Source: Pseudoxanthomonas suwonensis 11-1
GTDB taxonomy: Bacteria > Pseudomonadota > Gammaproteobacteria > Xanthomonadales > Xanthomonadaceae
Direction: 5' to 3'
Assembly: GCF_000185965.1 (NCBI RefSeq)
Contig: NC_014924.1
Coordinates: forward strand, 3,038,001-3,102,000
DNA length: 64,000 nucleotides
The notes under the pieces are model-generated. The model saw only the letters and a list, made by a program, of their open reading frames with translations. It had not been told where the DNA came from and made no database searches. Each line of letters begins with the position of its first letter. Positions within the stretch are counted from its first letter, which is position 1. Of this stretch, positions 55,777-64,000 are shown piece after piece. The position numbers and the translations under genes were made by a program.

Positions 55777-57297
55777 ATGGCATCCAACACCGACCCCGGC
55801 ACCATCGCGGCCAATGCCGCCACCACCTCCGCCACGACCGTGGCCGCAGCCGCCCAGGTGCAAGGCGGCGATCGCGCGCCGCCTGCTTCAGCCCCGCCGG
55901 CCACACCGGTGGACCTGGCCGCGCAGCTGGAGCTCCTGCGCCGGGCCTGGCAGGCCGCGATCCCCGGCTACGCCCAGCGGCGCGACGACCTGCTGCGCCT
56001 GCGCGCGGCGCTGAAGCGCCGGCTGCCGGAGATGGCCGACGCCATCGCCGCCGACTTCGGCCACCGCTCGCGCCACGAATCGCTGCTGGCCGACGGCATG
56101 ACCGTGCTGGCCGCGATCGACCACCTGCTGCGCCACCTGCGCCGCTGGATGAAGCCGCAGCGTGTTTCCGCCGGCTGGCGGCTGTGGCCGGCCCGCGCGC
56201 AGCTGCGCCACCGGCCGCTGGGCGTGATCGGGGTGATCGCGCCCTGGAACTACCCGGTGAACCTGGCGCTGGTGCCGCTGGCCACCGCGATCGCCGCCGG
56301 CAACCACGTGTTCCTCAAGCCTTCCGAGCTGACCCCGCATACCTCGCGTTTCCTGCGCGAACTGCTGGCCGAGGCGTTCCCGGCCGGGCGCGTGGCGGTG
56401 GCCGAAGGCGACGCCTCAGTCGGCGCCGCCTTCGCCGCGCTGCCGTTCGACCACCTTGTATTCACCGGATCGACCGCGGTCGGACGCAAGGTGATGGCTG
56501 CCGCGGCCGCCAACCTCACCCCGCTGACCCTGGAGCTGGGCGGCAAGTCGCCGGCGATCGTCTGCGCGGACTATCCAGTCGAGCGCGCGGCCGCGCGCCT
56601 GGCCAGCGGCAAGTGGTTCAACGGCGGCCAGACCTGCATCGCCCCGGACTACGTGCTGCTGGTCGGGCGCGGGCGCCGCGACGCCTTCGTCCAGGCGCTG
56701 CGCGAGCAGGTCGCGGCGCGCTATGGCGACCTGCGCGATGGCGCGGAGGACTACACCCGGGTCATCGACGCGCGCCACTTCGCGCGCCTGCAGGGCTACG
56801 TCGACGAGGCACGCGGGCAAGGCTGCGAGGTGGTGGTGCTGGCCGAAGGCCACGATCCGCAATCGCGCCTGTTCGCACCGACCCTGGTGCTGGAGCCGGG
56901 CGACGACCTCGCGGTGATGCAGGACGAGATCTTCGGCCCGGTGCTGCCGGTCCGCTGCGTGGATACGCTGGACCAGGCGCTGGAGGAAGTACGCGCCCGC
57001 CCGCGCCCGCTGGCGCTGTACCCCTTCAGCCACGACCGCGGCGAGGTCGAGCGCATCCTCGACGGCACCCTCGCCGGCGGCGTCACCGTCAACGACGCGC
57101 TGCTGCACTTCGCCGCCGAAGGCCTGCCGTTCGGCGGCGTCGGTGCCAGCGGCATGGGCGCCTACCACGGCCGCGCCGGGTTCGACTCCATGGGCAAGTT
57201 GCTGCCGGTGCTGTGGCAGCCGCGGATCAGCGCCAGCGACTGGCTCAAGCCGCCCTACGCGCGGATCGCCAGGCTGTTCGACTTCCTGGTTCGCTAG
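55777..57297 (+). CDS. Aldehyde dehydrogenase, coniferyl-aldehyde dehydrogenase-like
   Basis: 506 residues. The NAD-binding VIGVIAPWNYPVNLALVPLA and FLKPSELTPHTSRFLRELL, the Glu in TLELGGKSPAIV and the catalytic Cys in FNGGQTCIAPDYVLL are intact. The short C-terminal form without a long tail matches the class 3/coniferyl aldehyde group. An Ala/Thr-rich N-terminal extension of about 45 residues is unusual and could be a mis-called start. It oxidises an aromatic or fatty aldehyde to the acid; the substrate is unknown. Confidence 0.9.
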   Translation: MASNTDPGTIAANAATTSATTVAAAAQVQGGDRAPPASAPPATPVDLAAQLELLRRAWQAAIPGYAQRRDDLLRLRAALKRRLPEMADAIAADFGHRSRHESLLADGMTVLAAIDHLLRHLRRWMKPQRVSAGWRLWPARAQLRHRPLGVIGVIAPWNYPVNLALVPLATAIAAGNHVFLKPSELTPHTSRFLRELLAEAFPAGRVAVAEGDASVGAAFAALPFDHLVFTGSTAVGRKVMAAAAANLTPLTLELGGKSPAIVCADYPVERAAARLASGKWFNGGQTCIAPDYVLLVGRGRRDAFVQALREQVAARYGDLRDGAEDYTRVIDARHFARLQGYVDEARGQGCEVVVLAEGHDPQSRLFAPTLVLEPGDDLAVMQDEIFGPVLPVRCVDTLDQALEEVRARPRPLALYPFSHDRGEVERILDGTLAGGVTVNDALLHFAAEGLPFGGVGASGMGAYHGRAGFDSMGKLLPVLWQPRISASDWLKPPYARIARLFDFLVR

Positions 57298-57408
57298 CGC
57301 CACCTCGCGGCCGCGGCGGTGCGGGCGTCGCGCGGTGCTGCGGGCATGGCCGGTCGAGAACCGCCCATGCCGTTCGTCGCAGTGATGGAACCAATACAAC
57401 AGAAGCGC

Positions 57409-58962
57409 ATGACGACCGCTGCCGCCTCCGCCAAAGCCAGCCGCCGCGAATGGATCGGCCTGGCCATCATCGCCCTGCCCTGCCTGGTCTATGCGATGGA
57501 CCTGACCGTGCTGAACCTGGCGCTGCCGGCGATCAGCGCGCAGCTGGATCCCAGCGCCAGCCAGCTGCTGTGGATCGTGGACATCTACGGCTTCCTGGTG
57601 GCCGGGTTCCTGATCACCATGGGCACATTGGGCGACCGCCTCGGCCGGCGGCGACTGCTGCTGGCCGGCGCGGCGGCGTTCGCGGTCGCATCGGTGCTGG
57701 CGGCGTTCGCGCGCAGTGCGGAGATGCTGATCGCGATGCGTGCCCTGCTCGGCGTGGCCGGCGCGACCCTGGCGCCTTCGACCCTGTCGCTGATCCGCAA
57801 CATGTTCCATGACGAGCACGAACGGCAGTTCGCGATCGGCGTGTGGATCGCCGCGTTCTCGGTCGGCGGCGCGGTCGGCCCGCTGGTAGGCGGCGTGCTG
57901 CTGCAGTGGTTCTGGTGGGGCGCGGTGTTCCTGGCCGCGGTGCCGGTGATGGTGCTGTTGCTGCTGCTGGGGCCACGGCTGCTGCCCGAATACCGCGACC
58001 CGGAAGCGGGACGGCTGGACCTGGCCAGCATGGTGCAGTCGCCGGGCGCGGTGCTGGCGGTGGTCTACGGCCTCAAGCGGATCGCCGAGTACGGCCTGGA
58101 CCCGCGCGGCATCGCCATGCTGCTGGTCGGCGTCGCGCTGGGCGTGCTGTTCGTGCGCCGGCAGCGACACCTGGCCTATCCGTTCCTGGATGTCACCCTG
58201 TTCCGGCGTCCGGCGTTCTCGGCGGCGATCGTGGCCTATGCCCTGACCGGCCTGGCGATGATGGGCGTGTACATCTTCATGACCCAGTACCTGCAGCTGG
58301 TGCTTGGCCTGACCCCGCTGCAGGCCGGTGTCGCCACCATCCCGTGGTCGGTGTGTTTCACCGTCGGCTCGCTGCTGGCGCCGCGGCTTGCGCGGCACTG
58401 GGGCGCGCGCCGGGTGATGGTGCGCGGCCTGCTGCTGGCGGCGGTGGGCTTCGGCATCACCGCGATGGTGGTGCCGCCCTACGGCCTGTGGTTCCTGGTC
58501 GCGGGCATGATCGCCATGAGCATCGGGCTGGCCCCGGTGATGACGGTCGGCAACGAGCTGATCATCACCAGCGCACCGCCCGAGCGCGCCGGCGCGGCCT
58601 CGGCACTGTCGGAAACCAGCGCCGAACTGAGCGGCGCGCTGGGCATCGCCGTGCTCGGCAGTGCCGGCATGCTGCTGTACCGCATGTGGCTGGGACCGGC
58701 GGTGCCGGCCGCTCTCGATCCGGCGGACGGCGTGCGTGCCCTGGCCACCATCGGAGGTGCGATGTCGGTGGCCGGCGGACTGGCCGACGACGGCGTCTTC
58801 GCCGAGGCCGCGCGCGCCTCCTTCACCAATGCCATGCGCGCGATCGCGGTGTTCGGCGCCGTGATGATGCTGGCCGCCGCATGGATGGCCGCGCGCCTGA
58901 TGCGCGATGGCGGCGCAACTCCAGTTGCGGAGACGGGACTGGATGACGTGGCCGGCGCCTGA
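57409..58962 (+). CDS. MFS drug exporter, DHA2 (14-helix, SmvA/QacA-like)
   Basis: About 517 residues and 14 hydrophobic helices. Motif A is seen in GTLGDRLGRRRLLLAGAAAF, and the D1-like IIALPCLVYAMDLTVLNLAL opens the first helix, both typical of DHA2 multidrug exporters. LRPSTLSLIRNMF-like APSTLSLIRNMFHDEHERQF is conserved in SmvA-type proteins that export quaternary ammonium dyes and drugs. ATG 57409 follows AGAAG; ATG 57385 would add eight residues. The 111 bp after the aldehyde dehydrogenase carry no regulator gene. Confidence 0.87.
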   Translation: MTTAAASAKASRREWIGLAIIALPCLVYAMDLTVLNLALPAISAQLDPSASQLLWIVDIYGFLVAGFLITMGTLGDRLGRRRLLLAGAAAFAVASVLAAFARSAEMLIAMRALLGVAGATLAPSTLSLIRNMFHDEHERQFAIGVWIAAFSVGGAVGPLVGGVLLQWFWWGAVFLAAVPVMVLLLLLGPRLLPEYRDPEAGRLDLASMVQSPGAVLAVVYGLKRIAEYGLDPRGIAMLLVGVALGVLFVRRQRHLAYPFLDVTLFRRPAFSAAIVAYALTGLAMMGVYIFMTQYLQLVLGLTPLQAGVATIPWSVCFTVGSLLAPRLARHWGARRVMVRGLLLAAVGFGITAMVVPPYGLWFLVAGMIAMSIGLAPVMTVGNELIITSAPPERAGAASALSETSAELSGALGIAVLGSAGMLLYRMWLGPAVPAALDPADGVRALATIGGAMSVAGGLADDGVFAEAARASFTNAMRAIAVFGAVMMLAAAWMAARLMRDGGATPVAETGLDDVAGA

Positions 58963-58974
58963 GCCGGCCCGCGG

Positions 58975-59997
58975 TCACGCGCTTTCCGGGAAGGCGCGGT
59001 CAAGCCACGCCGGTACCGGCAACCCCTTGCCGCGCAGGAAGGCCGGATCGAGCAGCTTGCCCTGGTAGCGGGTGGCGGCGTCGGCGAGCACGGTCACGAC
59101 GGTGTGGCCCGGACCAAGCTCGCGCGCCAGTCGCACCGCGCCGGCGATGTTCACCCCGCTGGAGCCGCCCACGCCCAGGCCTTCGCCGGCCAGCAGATCG
59201 TGCACCCACGGCACCGACTCGCTGTCCGGGATCGACCAGGCATGATCGACCGGCGCGTCCTGGAAGTTCGCCGTGACCCGGCTGGAGCCGATGCCCTCGG
59301 TGATCGAACCGCCCTCGGCCTTCAGCTCCCCGGTATTGATGTAACTGGCCAGCGCCGAGCCGGCCGGATCGGCCAGGGCGATGGCGACCCCCGGGTTGAA
59401 CCGCTTCAGCGCGCGGCCCACGCCGGCCAGCGTGCCGCCGGTACCGGTCGCGCAGACGAAGCCGTCGACCCGGCCACCGGTCTGCTCCCAGATCTCCGGG
59501 CCGGTGGTGGCCTCGTGGAAATCGCGGTTGGCGGTGTTGTCGAACTGGTTGGCGAACCACGCGCTGCCCGGCGCCTGCGCGTTCATCGCTTCGACCAGGC
59601 GCCGCGCCTGGTGCGCGTAGTGGTCCGGGTTGGCATAGGGCACCGCCGGCACCAGCCGCACCTCGGCGCCGGTCACGCGCAGCGCATCGATCTTCTCCCG
59701 GCTCTGGGTGGCCGGCATGGTGATGATGGTGCGGTAGCCACGGCTGGCCCCAAGCAGGGCCAGGCCGATGCCGGTATTGCCGGCCGTGCCCTCGACGATG
59801 GTCGCGCCCTGGCGCAGCGCACCGCTGCGCTCGGCATCCAGCAGCAGCCCCAGCGCGGTGCGGTCCTTGATCGAGCCGCCGGGATTGAGGAACTCGGCCT
59901 TGCCGAGGATCTCGCAGCCGGTCAGCTCCGAGGCGCGGCGCAGGCGGACCAGCGGGGTATGGCCGATCGCGGCGGCCAGGTCGGGACAGGTGCGCAT
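58975..59997 (-). CDS. Cysteine synthase-family PLP enzyme
   Basis: 340 residues. The PLP Lys is in FLNPGGSIKDRTALGLLLDA and the phosphate loop in VCATGTGGTLAGVGRALKRF; the substrate loop VEGTAGNTGIGLALLGASRG is typical of fold-II O-acetylserine sulfhydrylases. The C-terminal GVGGSSGVNIAGAVRLAREL is standard. It makes cysteine from O-acetylserine and sulfide; the form resembles the CysK/CysM-like paralogue of xanthomonads, so cysK is not assigned firmly. ATG 59997 (in CATATG) is chosen over a longer GC-biased frame. Convergent with the MFS gene. Confidence 0.88.
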   Translation of the reverse strand: MRTCPDLAAAIGHTPLVRLRRASELTGCEILGKAEFLNPGGSIKDRTALGLLLDAERSGALRQGATIVEGTAGNTGIGLALLGASRGYRTIITMPATQSREKIDALRVTGAEVRLVPAVPYANPDHYAHQARRLVEAMNAQAPGSAWFANQFDNTANRDFHEATTGPEIWEQTGGRVDGFVCATGTGGTLAGVGRALKRFNPGVAIALADPAGSALASYINTGELKAEGGSITEGIGSSRVTANFQDAPVDHAWSIPDSESVPWVHDLLAGEGLGVGGSSGVNIAGAVRLARELGPGHTVVTVLADAATRYQGKLLDPAFLRGKGLPVPAWLDRAFPESA

Positions 59998-60161
59998 ATG
60001 TATGCCTGTGGATCGCGGTGGCCTGGAGCGCAAGGTCCGGGCCGGACGCGCATGATCGCGCGCATCCCGGTGCACGTGTCCAGCCCTGCGCGCGACGCCA
60101 GCCGGACCGCATTGCCGCGAAACCGGGATAATGCCCGCGCATCCACTGCCCCACGCCGCCC

Positions 60162-60932
60162 ATGAAAGTCGCTTCCTGGAACGTCAACTCCCTCAACGTG
60201 CGCATGCCGCACCTGGAACAGTGGCTGCGCGCGTTCGCGCCGGACATCGTGGGCCTGCAGGAAACCAAGCTGGAGGACCACAAGTTCCCGGATTCGACCC
60301 TGGCGGCGCTGGGCTACCGCAGCGTGTTCTCCGGGCAGAAGACCTACAACGGAGTGGCCATCCTCTCGCGCGAGGCGCCGCGTGACGTGCTGGTCGGCGT
60401 GCCGGGCTTCGAGCACGAGCACAGGCGCGCGATCAGCGCGACCATCGGCGACCTGCGCGTGGTCAACCTGTACGTGGTCAACGGCCAGGACGTGGGCACC
60501 GACAAGTACGAGCTGAAGCTGGCGTGGCTGGCCGCGGTGCGGACGTGGCTGGAACAGGAGGCGCGCGAGCATCCGAGGCTGGTGGTGCTGGGCGACTTCA
60601 ACATCGCCCCGGACGAGCGCGACGTGCACGACCCGGCGGTGTGGAACGAGACCCACATCCTCACCTCGGCCGCCGAGCGCGCCGCGCTGCGCGACCTGCT
60701 GGCCCTCGGCCTGCACGACGGCTACCGCCTGCTGCACGACGAAGGCGGGGTGTTCAGCTGGTGGGATTACCGCATGGCGGCTTTCCGCCGCAACCTTGGC
60801 CTGCGCATCGACCTGACCCTGGTGTCCGAGGCGCTGCGTGGCCAGGTCGTGGCGGCGGGCATCGATCGCGAGCCGCGCACCTGGGAGCGGCCGAGCGACC
60901 ACGCCCCGGCATGGATCGAACTGGGCGCCTGA
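60162..60932 (+). CDS. xthA: Exodeoxyribonuclease III
   Basis: 256 residues. The AP-endonuclease motifs are all present: SWNVNSLNVRMPHLE, GLQETKLEDHKFP, VVLGDFNIAPDERDVHD and the C-terminal RPSDHAPAWIEL with the catalytic Asp/His. It nicks at abasic sites and degrades 3' ends in base-excision repair. The ATG at 60162 lies 29 nt after a GATAAT box, so it has a short leader. Confidence 0.95.
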   Translation: MKVASWNVNSLNVRMPHLEQWLRAFAPDIVGLQETKLEDHKFPDSTLAALGYRSVFSGQKTYNGVAILSREAPRDVLVGVPGFEHEHRRAISATIGDLRVVNLYVVNGQDVGTDKYELKLAWLAAVRTWLEQEAREHPRLVVLGDFNIAPDERDVHDPAVWNETHILTSAAERAALRDLLALGLHDGYRLLHDEGGVFSWWDYRMAAFRRNLGLRIDLTLVSEALRGQVVAAGIDREPRTWERPSDHAPAWIELGA

Positions 60933-60941
60933 GCAGCGCCT

Positions 60942-60972
60942 GGAAAAGACAAAGGCCCGGGAAACCCGGGCC
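60942..60972 (-). terminator. Intrinsic terminator between xthA and the YeaQ-like gene
   Basis: GGCCCGGG-AAA-CCCGGGCC (60954-60972) is a perfect 8-bp stem. On the minus strand it is followed by TTTGTCTTTTCC, a good T-rich tail, so it mainly ends the YeaQ-like transcript and may also stop xthA. Confidence 0.75.
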
Positions 60973-61002
60973 CTTGCCTCCTCGTCGTCCCTTGGTGCTG
61001 CG

Positions 61003-61254
61003 TCAGCGGACGCGCCCGCGGGTGAACAGGTTGACGATCGCCAGCAGGATCACCGCGCCGATCAGCGAGAACAGGAAGGTGCGGATGGTGATGGCCTCGT
61101 TGATGCCACCGCCGAAGATCCAGCCGGCCAGCACCGCGCCGATGATGCCGACGATGATGTTGAGCAGGATGCCCTGCTGCGCGTCGCGACGCATGATCAG
61201 GCTCGCAAGCCAGCCAACGATACCGCCAACGATCAACCAGATGATGATGCCCAT
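61003..61254 (-). CDS. GlsB/YeaQ/YmgE-family small membrane protein
   Basis: 83 residues. Three Gly-rich hydrophobic segments: GIIIWLIVGGIVGWLASLIM, LLNIIVGIIGAVLAGWIFGG and FLFSLIGAVILLAIVNLFTR, the typical transglycosylase-associated/YeaQ pattern. The family is stress-induced in many bacteria and has no known activity. AAGGAGAGG lies 6 nt before the ATG. Confidence 0.92.
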   Translation of the reverse strand: MGIIIWLIVGGIVGWLASLIMRRDAQQGILLNIIVGIIGAVLAGWIFGGGINEAITIRTFLFSLIGAVILLAIVNLFTRGRVR

Positions 61255-61388
61255 GTTGTCCCTCTCCTTGTGTCCGCCGATGTCCCGCGGAAGCGGGTAT
61301 GTGGGCCAATCACACGCCCACCGCCGTGAAGCGGCCGTGCAAGGACAGGACGCAGCACGCGCAGGCGTCGATGCGGCAGGATGCACGC

Positions 61389-61979
61389 ATGGATGAGGCC
61401 TGGCAGTTCGGACCGGTGCAGGTGCAGGCGTTGCCTTACGTATCGGGGCAGCGCGGCGAGCCGCAGGTGCACGCCAGCCTGGCGCGCTGGCTGCAGCGCG
61501 CGCCGGAAGAACCCTTGCCGATCGAGCGCGACGTGCACGGACGGCCGCGCCTGGTCGCGCCATACACCGGCTTCGATGCCGGCTGGAGCCACAGCGGCGA
61601 ACGCCTGCTGCTGGCGGTGGGTCGCGACGTGGTGCTGGGCGTGGACCTGGAGCGGCTGCGCCCGCGTCCGCGCGTATTGGAGCTGGCGCGGCGCTTCTTC
61701 GCCCCGGCCGAGGCCGACTGGCTGCAGTCGCTGCGCCCGGAACTGCACGAGGGCGAGTTCGTGCGCCTGTGGTGCGCCAAGGAGGCGGTGCTGAAGGCAC
61801 ATGGCCGCGGCCTGGCCTTCGGCCTGCACCGGTTGGAGTTCCACGCCGGGGAGCCGGGCGCGCCCTTGCGCCTGCAGGACTGCGACCCGGCGCTGGGTGC
61901 GGCCGGCGACTGGCAGCTGCACGAGTGGATCCCGGAGCCGGGCTACCACGCCGCCCTGGCCTGGCACCCACGCGACTAG
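61389..61979 (+). CDS. 4'-phosphopantetheinyl transferase (Sfp-like)
   Basis: 196 residues. The Mg2+-binding motifs of the Sfp/HetI family are visible: GVDLERLRPRPRVLELARRF and FVRLWCAKEAVLKAHGRGLA. The N-terminal WSHSGERLLLAVGRDVVLGV aligns with the CoA-binding part. It transfers phosphopantetheine from CoA to a carrier protein Ser. The only carrier protein in this window is the pigment ACP at 5.1 kb; a HetI-like transferase is reported to serve xanthomonadin synthesis in Xanthomonas, so this may be its activator. The ATG at 61389 excludes a 30-residue leader from a shadow frame. Confidence 0.85.
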   Translation: MDEAWQFGPVQVQALPYVSGQRGEPQVHASLARWLQRAPEEPLPIERDVHGRPRLVAPYTGFDAGWSHSGERLLLAVGRDVVLGVDLERLRPRPRVLELARRFFAPAEADWLQSLRPELHEGEFVRLWCAKEAVLKAHGRGLAFGLHRLEFHAGEPGAPLRLQDCDPALGAAGDWQLHEWIPEPGYHAALAWHPRD

Positions 61980-61990
61980 CCGCGGCGGGC

Positions 61991-61996
61991 GATAAT
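61991..61996 (+). promoter_or_regulatory. Putative -10 box close to the rsmG start
   Basis: GATAAT ends 7 nt before the rsmG ATG at 62004, again predicting a near-leaderless transcript. Confidence 0.4.
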
Positions 61997-62003
61997 CGCG
62001 CCC

Positions 62004-62654
62004 ATGGATACGCCCATGGATACCCCCCTCCCCGAACCGCTGCGCCAGCGACTGGCCGACGGCCTGGCCACGCTGGGCCTGGACCCGGCCCTGGCTGCGC
62101 CCCTGCTTGACTACCTGGCGCTGCTGCTGCGCTGGAACCGGACCTACAACCTGACCGCCATCCGCGACCCGGAGGAGATGGTCACCCGCCACCTGCTCGA
62201 CTCGCTGGCCATGCACCCCTACGTGCGTCCGGGCGCGCTGGCCGACCTGGGCACCGGCCCCGGGCTGCCCGGCATCCCGCTCGCCATTGCCCGCCCGGAC
62301 GTCCAGGTCACCCTGGTCGAGAGCAACGGCAAGAAGGCCCGGTTCCTGCGCGAGGCCGTGCGCCAGCTCAAGCTGGGCAACGCCCGGGTGCTGGAATCCC
62401 GGGCCGAGGCGGTGGCCGAACCCGGCGCTTACGCCCAGATCACCGCCCGCGCCCTGGACACCCTGGCCGGGATCCTGGAGGTCGGTGGGCACCTGCTGGC
62501 CGCCGAAGGCCGCCTGCTGGCGATGAAGGGGGTGGACCCGGTCGAGGAGATCGCCGCCCTGCCCGCCGGCTGGGCCGCGCTGGCGGTGCATCCGCTGGCC
62601 GTACCCGGGCTGGGGGCCGAACGGCACCTGGTGGAGGTGGGCCGGGCGGTGTGA
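62004..62654 (+). CDS. rsmG: 16S rRNA (guanine-527-N7)-methyltransferase
   Basis: 216 residues. The SAM-binding core [20 protein letters not shown] and [20 protein letters not shown] plus [20 protein letters not shown] identify RsmG (GidB). It methylates G527 of 16S rRNA; loss of it gives low-level streptomycin resistance in many bacteria. A second ATG four codons in is possible. It precedes parA-parB in the order usual near oriC. Confidence 0.95.
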   Translation: MDTPMDTPLPEPLRQRLADGLATLGLDPALAAPLLDYLALLLRWNRTYNLTAIRDPEEMVTRHLLDSLAMHPYVRPGALADLGTGPGLPGIPLAIARPDVQVTLVESNGKKARFLREAVRQLKLGNARVLESRAEAVAEPGAYAQITARALDTLAGILEVGGHLLAAEGRLLAMKGVDPVEEIAALPAGWAALAVHPLAVPGLGAERHLVEVGRAV

Positions 62655-62712
62655 AATCCGCATAATGGTCCGTTCCGGACCACCTGCGTCCCCTGTCCCG
62701 AGGCAGCCGCCC

Positions 62713-63525
62713 ATGGCCCGCATCATCGCCATCGCCAACCAGAAAGGTGGCGTCGGCAAGACCACGACGGCCGTCAACCTGGCCGCAGCCCTGGCCCGCG
62801 CGCCGCGCCGGGTGCTGCTGGTCGACCTCGACGCACAGGGCAACGCCACCATGGGCAGCGGCGTGGACAAGCGCGAGCTGGAGGCCTCCAGCTGCGACGT
62901 CCTGCTCGGCGAACGCGACGCCCGCTCCACCGTGGTCCGCACCGCCGAGGACTTCGACCTGCTGCCGGGCAACATCGACCTGACCGCGGCCGAGATCCAG
63001 CTGATGGACGTCGACGGCCGCGAGCAGAAGCTCAAGGCGGCGCTGGAGCCGCTACGCGACGACTACGACTTCATCATCATCGACTGCCCGCCGGCGCTGT
63101 CGCTGCTGACCCTGAACGCGCTGACCGCGGCCGATTCGGTGATCGTGCCGATGCAGTGCGAGTACTACGCCCTGGAGGGCCTGAGCGCGCTGATGGAGAC
63201 CATCGACGCCCTGCGCCAGCGGCTCAACCCGGCACTTGAGATCGAAGGAGTGCTGCGGACCATGTTCGACGTGCGCAACAACCTGGCCAACGCCGTGTCC
63301 GCCGAGCTCACCGAGCACTTTGGCGATCGCGTGTTCCGTACCATCGTGCCGCGCAACGTGCGCCTGGCCGAGGCGCCCAGCCATGGCCAGAGCATCGTCG
63401 GCTACGACCGCGCCTCGCGCGGCGGCGTGGCCTACCTGGGCCTGGCCGGCGAGGTGATCCGGCGCCAGGCCGCGCGTGCCCAGCAGCACCCGGCCCATCC
63501 CGTCCACGCCGCGGAGGCCGTCTGA
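62713..63525 (+). CDS. parA: Chromosome-partitioning ATPase ParA (Soj)
   Basis: 270 residues. The deviant Walker A is NQKGGVGKTTTAVNLAAALA, followed by Walker A' LLVDLDAQGNATMGSG and Walker B FIIIDCPPALSLLTL. It drives chromosome segregation with ParB. ATG 62713 starts directly at MARIIAIANQKGG; a frame from 62665 would add 16 Pro/Arg-rich residues. CATAAT about 50 nt upstream may be a -10. Confidence 0.96.
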   Translation: MARIIAIANQKGGVGKTTTAVNLAAALARAPRRVLLVDLDAQGNATMGSGVDKRELEASSCDVLLGERDARSTVVRTAEDFDLLPGNIDLTAAEIQLMDVDGREQKLKAALEPLRDDYDFIIIDCPPALSLLTLNALTAADSVIVPMQCEYYALEGLSALMETIDALRQRLNPALEIEGVLRTMFDVRNNLANAVSAELTEHFGDRVFRTIVPRNVRLAEAPSHGQSIVGYDRASRGGVAYLGLAGEVIRRQAARAQQHPAHPVHAAEAV

Positions 63526-64000
63526 TGGCTACCGCCAAGAAGCGCGGCCTCGGCCGCGGCCTGGAAGCCCTGCTCGGCCCCAAGGGCGCCGCGGCCGCCG
63601 CCGCGTCCCCGGCCGCCACGCTGCCGGAACAGCTCGAGCAGCCGCAGCCGGGCGACGTCCTGCGCACCCTGCCGGTAGGCCAGCTGCAGCCGGGCAAGTA
63701 CCAGCCGCGCCGCGACATGGACCCGGCCAAGCTGGAGGAGCTGTCGGCCTCGATCCAGGCCCAGGGCGTGATCCAGCCGATCGTGGTGCGCGAGATCGGC
63801 CCGGACCGCTACGAGATCGTGGCCGGCGAGCGCCGCTGGCGCGCCTCGCAGCTGGCCGGCCTGGCCGAGGTGCCGGTGGTCCTGCGCGAGCTGGACGACC
63901 GCACGGTCATCGCCATGGCGCTGATCGAGAACATCCAGCGCGAGGACCTCAACCCGCTGGAGGAGGCCCAGGCCCTGCAGCGGCTGATCGACGAGTTCGC
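63525..64000 (+). CDS. parB: ParB/Spo0J partition protein (truncated by window end)
   Basis: The first 158 residues are visible. KRGLGRGLEALLGPKG is the ParA-interacting N-terminus. The nuclease/CTPase-like domain carries the GERRWRAS box (IVAGERRWRASQLAGLAEVP) and ALIENIQREDLNPLEEAQAL, the start of the DNA-binding region. It binds parS sites and loads SMC. The ATG overlaps the parA TGA by one base. The helix-turn-helix lies beyond the window. Confidence 0.97.
   Translation, partial: MATAKKRGLGRGLEALLGPKGAAAAAASPAATLPEQLEQPQPGDVLRTLPVGQLQPGKYQPRRDMDPAKLEELSASIQAQGVIQPIVVREIGPDRYEIVAGERRWRASQLAGLAEVPVVLRELDDRTVIAMALIENIQREDLNPLEEAQALQRLIDEF

Overview
The window is a GC-rich (visibly about 70 percent) gammaproteobacterial chromosome segment. 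Its gene content points to the family Xanthomonadaceae (Lysobacter, Luteimonas, Pseudoxanthomonas or Stenotrophomonas-like). The evidence is a xanthomonadin-type aryl polyene pigment cluster with a chorismatase (XanB2) and a flavin halogenase, two secreted S9 prolyl/dipeptidyl peptidases, a chromosomal-integron-type cassette array, and rsmG-parA-parB at the right edge, the usual neighbourhood of oriC. I cannot name the species.

Layout. (1) 1-11.8 kb: pigment cluster. A leftward operon holds a hotdog dehydratase (cut by the window edge), MMPL exporter, LolA-like protein, acyltransferase, second dehydratase, membrane protein and acyl carrier protein. A rightward halogenase-chorismatase pair diverges from it. 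After a serine hydrolase and a patatin lipoprotein comes a leftward 3-hydroxybenzoate-type AMP ligase. Chorismatase makes the aryl starter, the ligase loads it on the ACP, the dehydratases help build the polyene, and the acyltransferase, LolA-like and MMPL proteins finish and move it. A 4'-phosphopantetheinyl transferase at 61.4 kb could activate the ACP. (2) 11.9-31.4 kb: housekeeping and stress genes: S9 peptidase, NUDIX, hemF, polA, soxR with a divergent SoxR-box promoter driving an FMN reductase and ABC exporter, MFS, aldo/keto reductase, DNA glycosylase, a manganese riboswitch with mntP, uspA, uvrD, UPF0114 and a GST. (3) 31.3-33.9 kb: a scar zone with a perfect palindromic repeat, a duplicated 36-bp motif, a frameshifted amidohydrolase remnant and remains of IS3- and IS110-family transposases. 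(4) 33.9-39.5 kb: eight integron gene cassettes, all leftward, separated by attC sites, with visibly lower GC. From the attI-like end they are aadA1, DUF5076, HEAT-repeat protein, DoxX-like, LRR-like, peptide deformylase, SUKH-like and a putative PD-(D/E)XK-like protein. No integrase is present. (5) 39.8-48 kb: DPP IV-like peptidase, lipoprotein, bestrophin-like channel, hemB, beta-propeller protein, aroE and small membrane proteins. (6) 48-54.8 kb: a compact leftward RDD-SpoIIM-DUF4129-DUF4350-MoxR-DUF58 operon. (7) 54.9-64 kb: YkgJ-like protein, gamma carbonic anhydrase, aldehyde dehydrogenase, MFS drug exporter, cysteine synthase, xthA, YeaQ-like protein, phosphopantetheinyl transferase, rsmG, parA and truncated parB.

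Most notable: the integrase-less cassette array whose first cassette appears to be the clinical aadA1 cassette with its own attC; a 250-bp hemF-polA gap that folds into several hairpins showing GGA in their loops (a possible CsrA/RsmA-binding RNA); and a recurring TANNNT-N6-ATG arrangement that predicts leaderless mRNAs for at least six genes. No tRNA, rRNA or CRISPR array was recognised.
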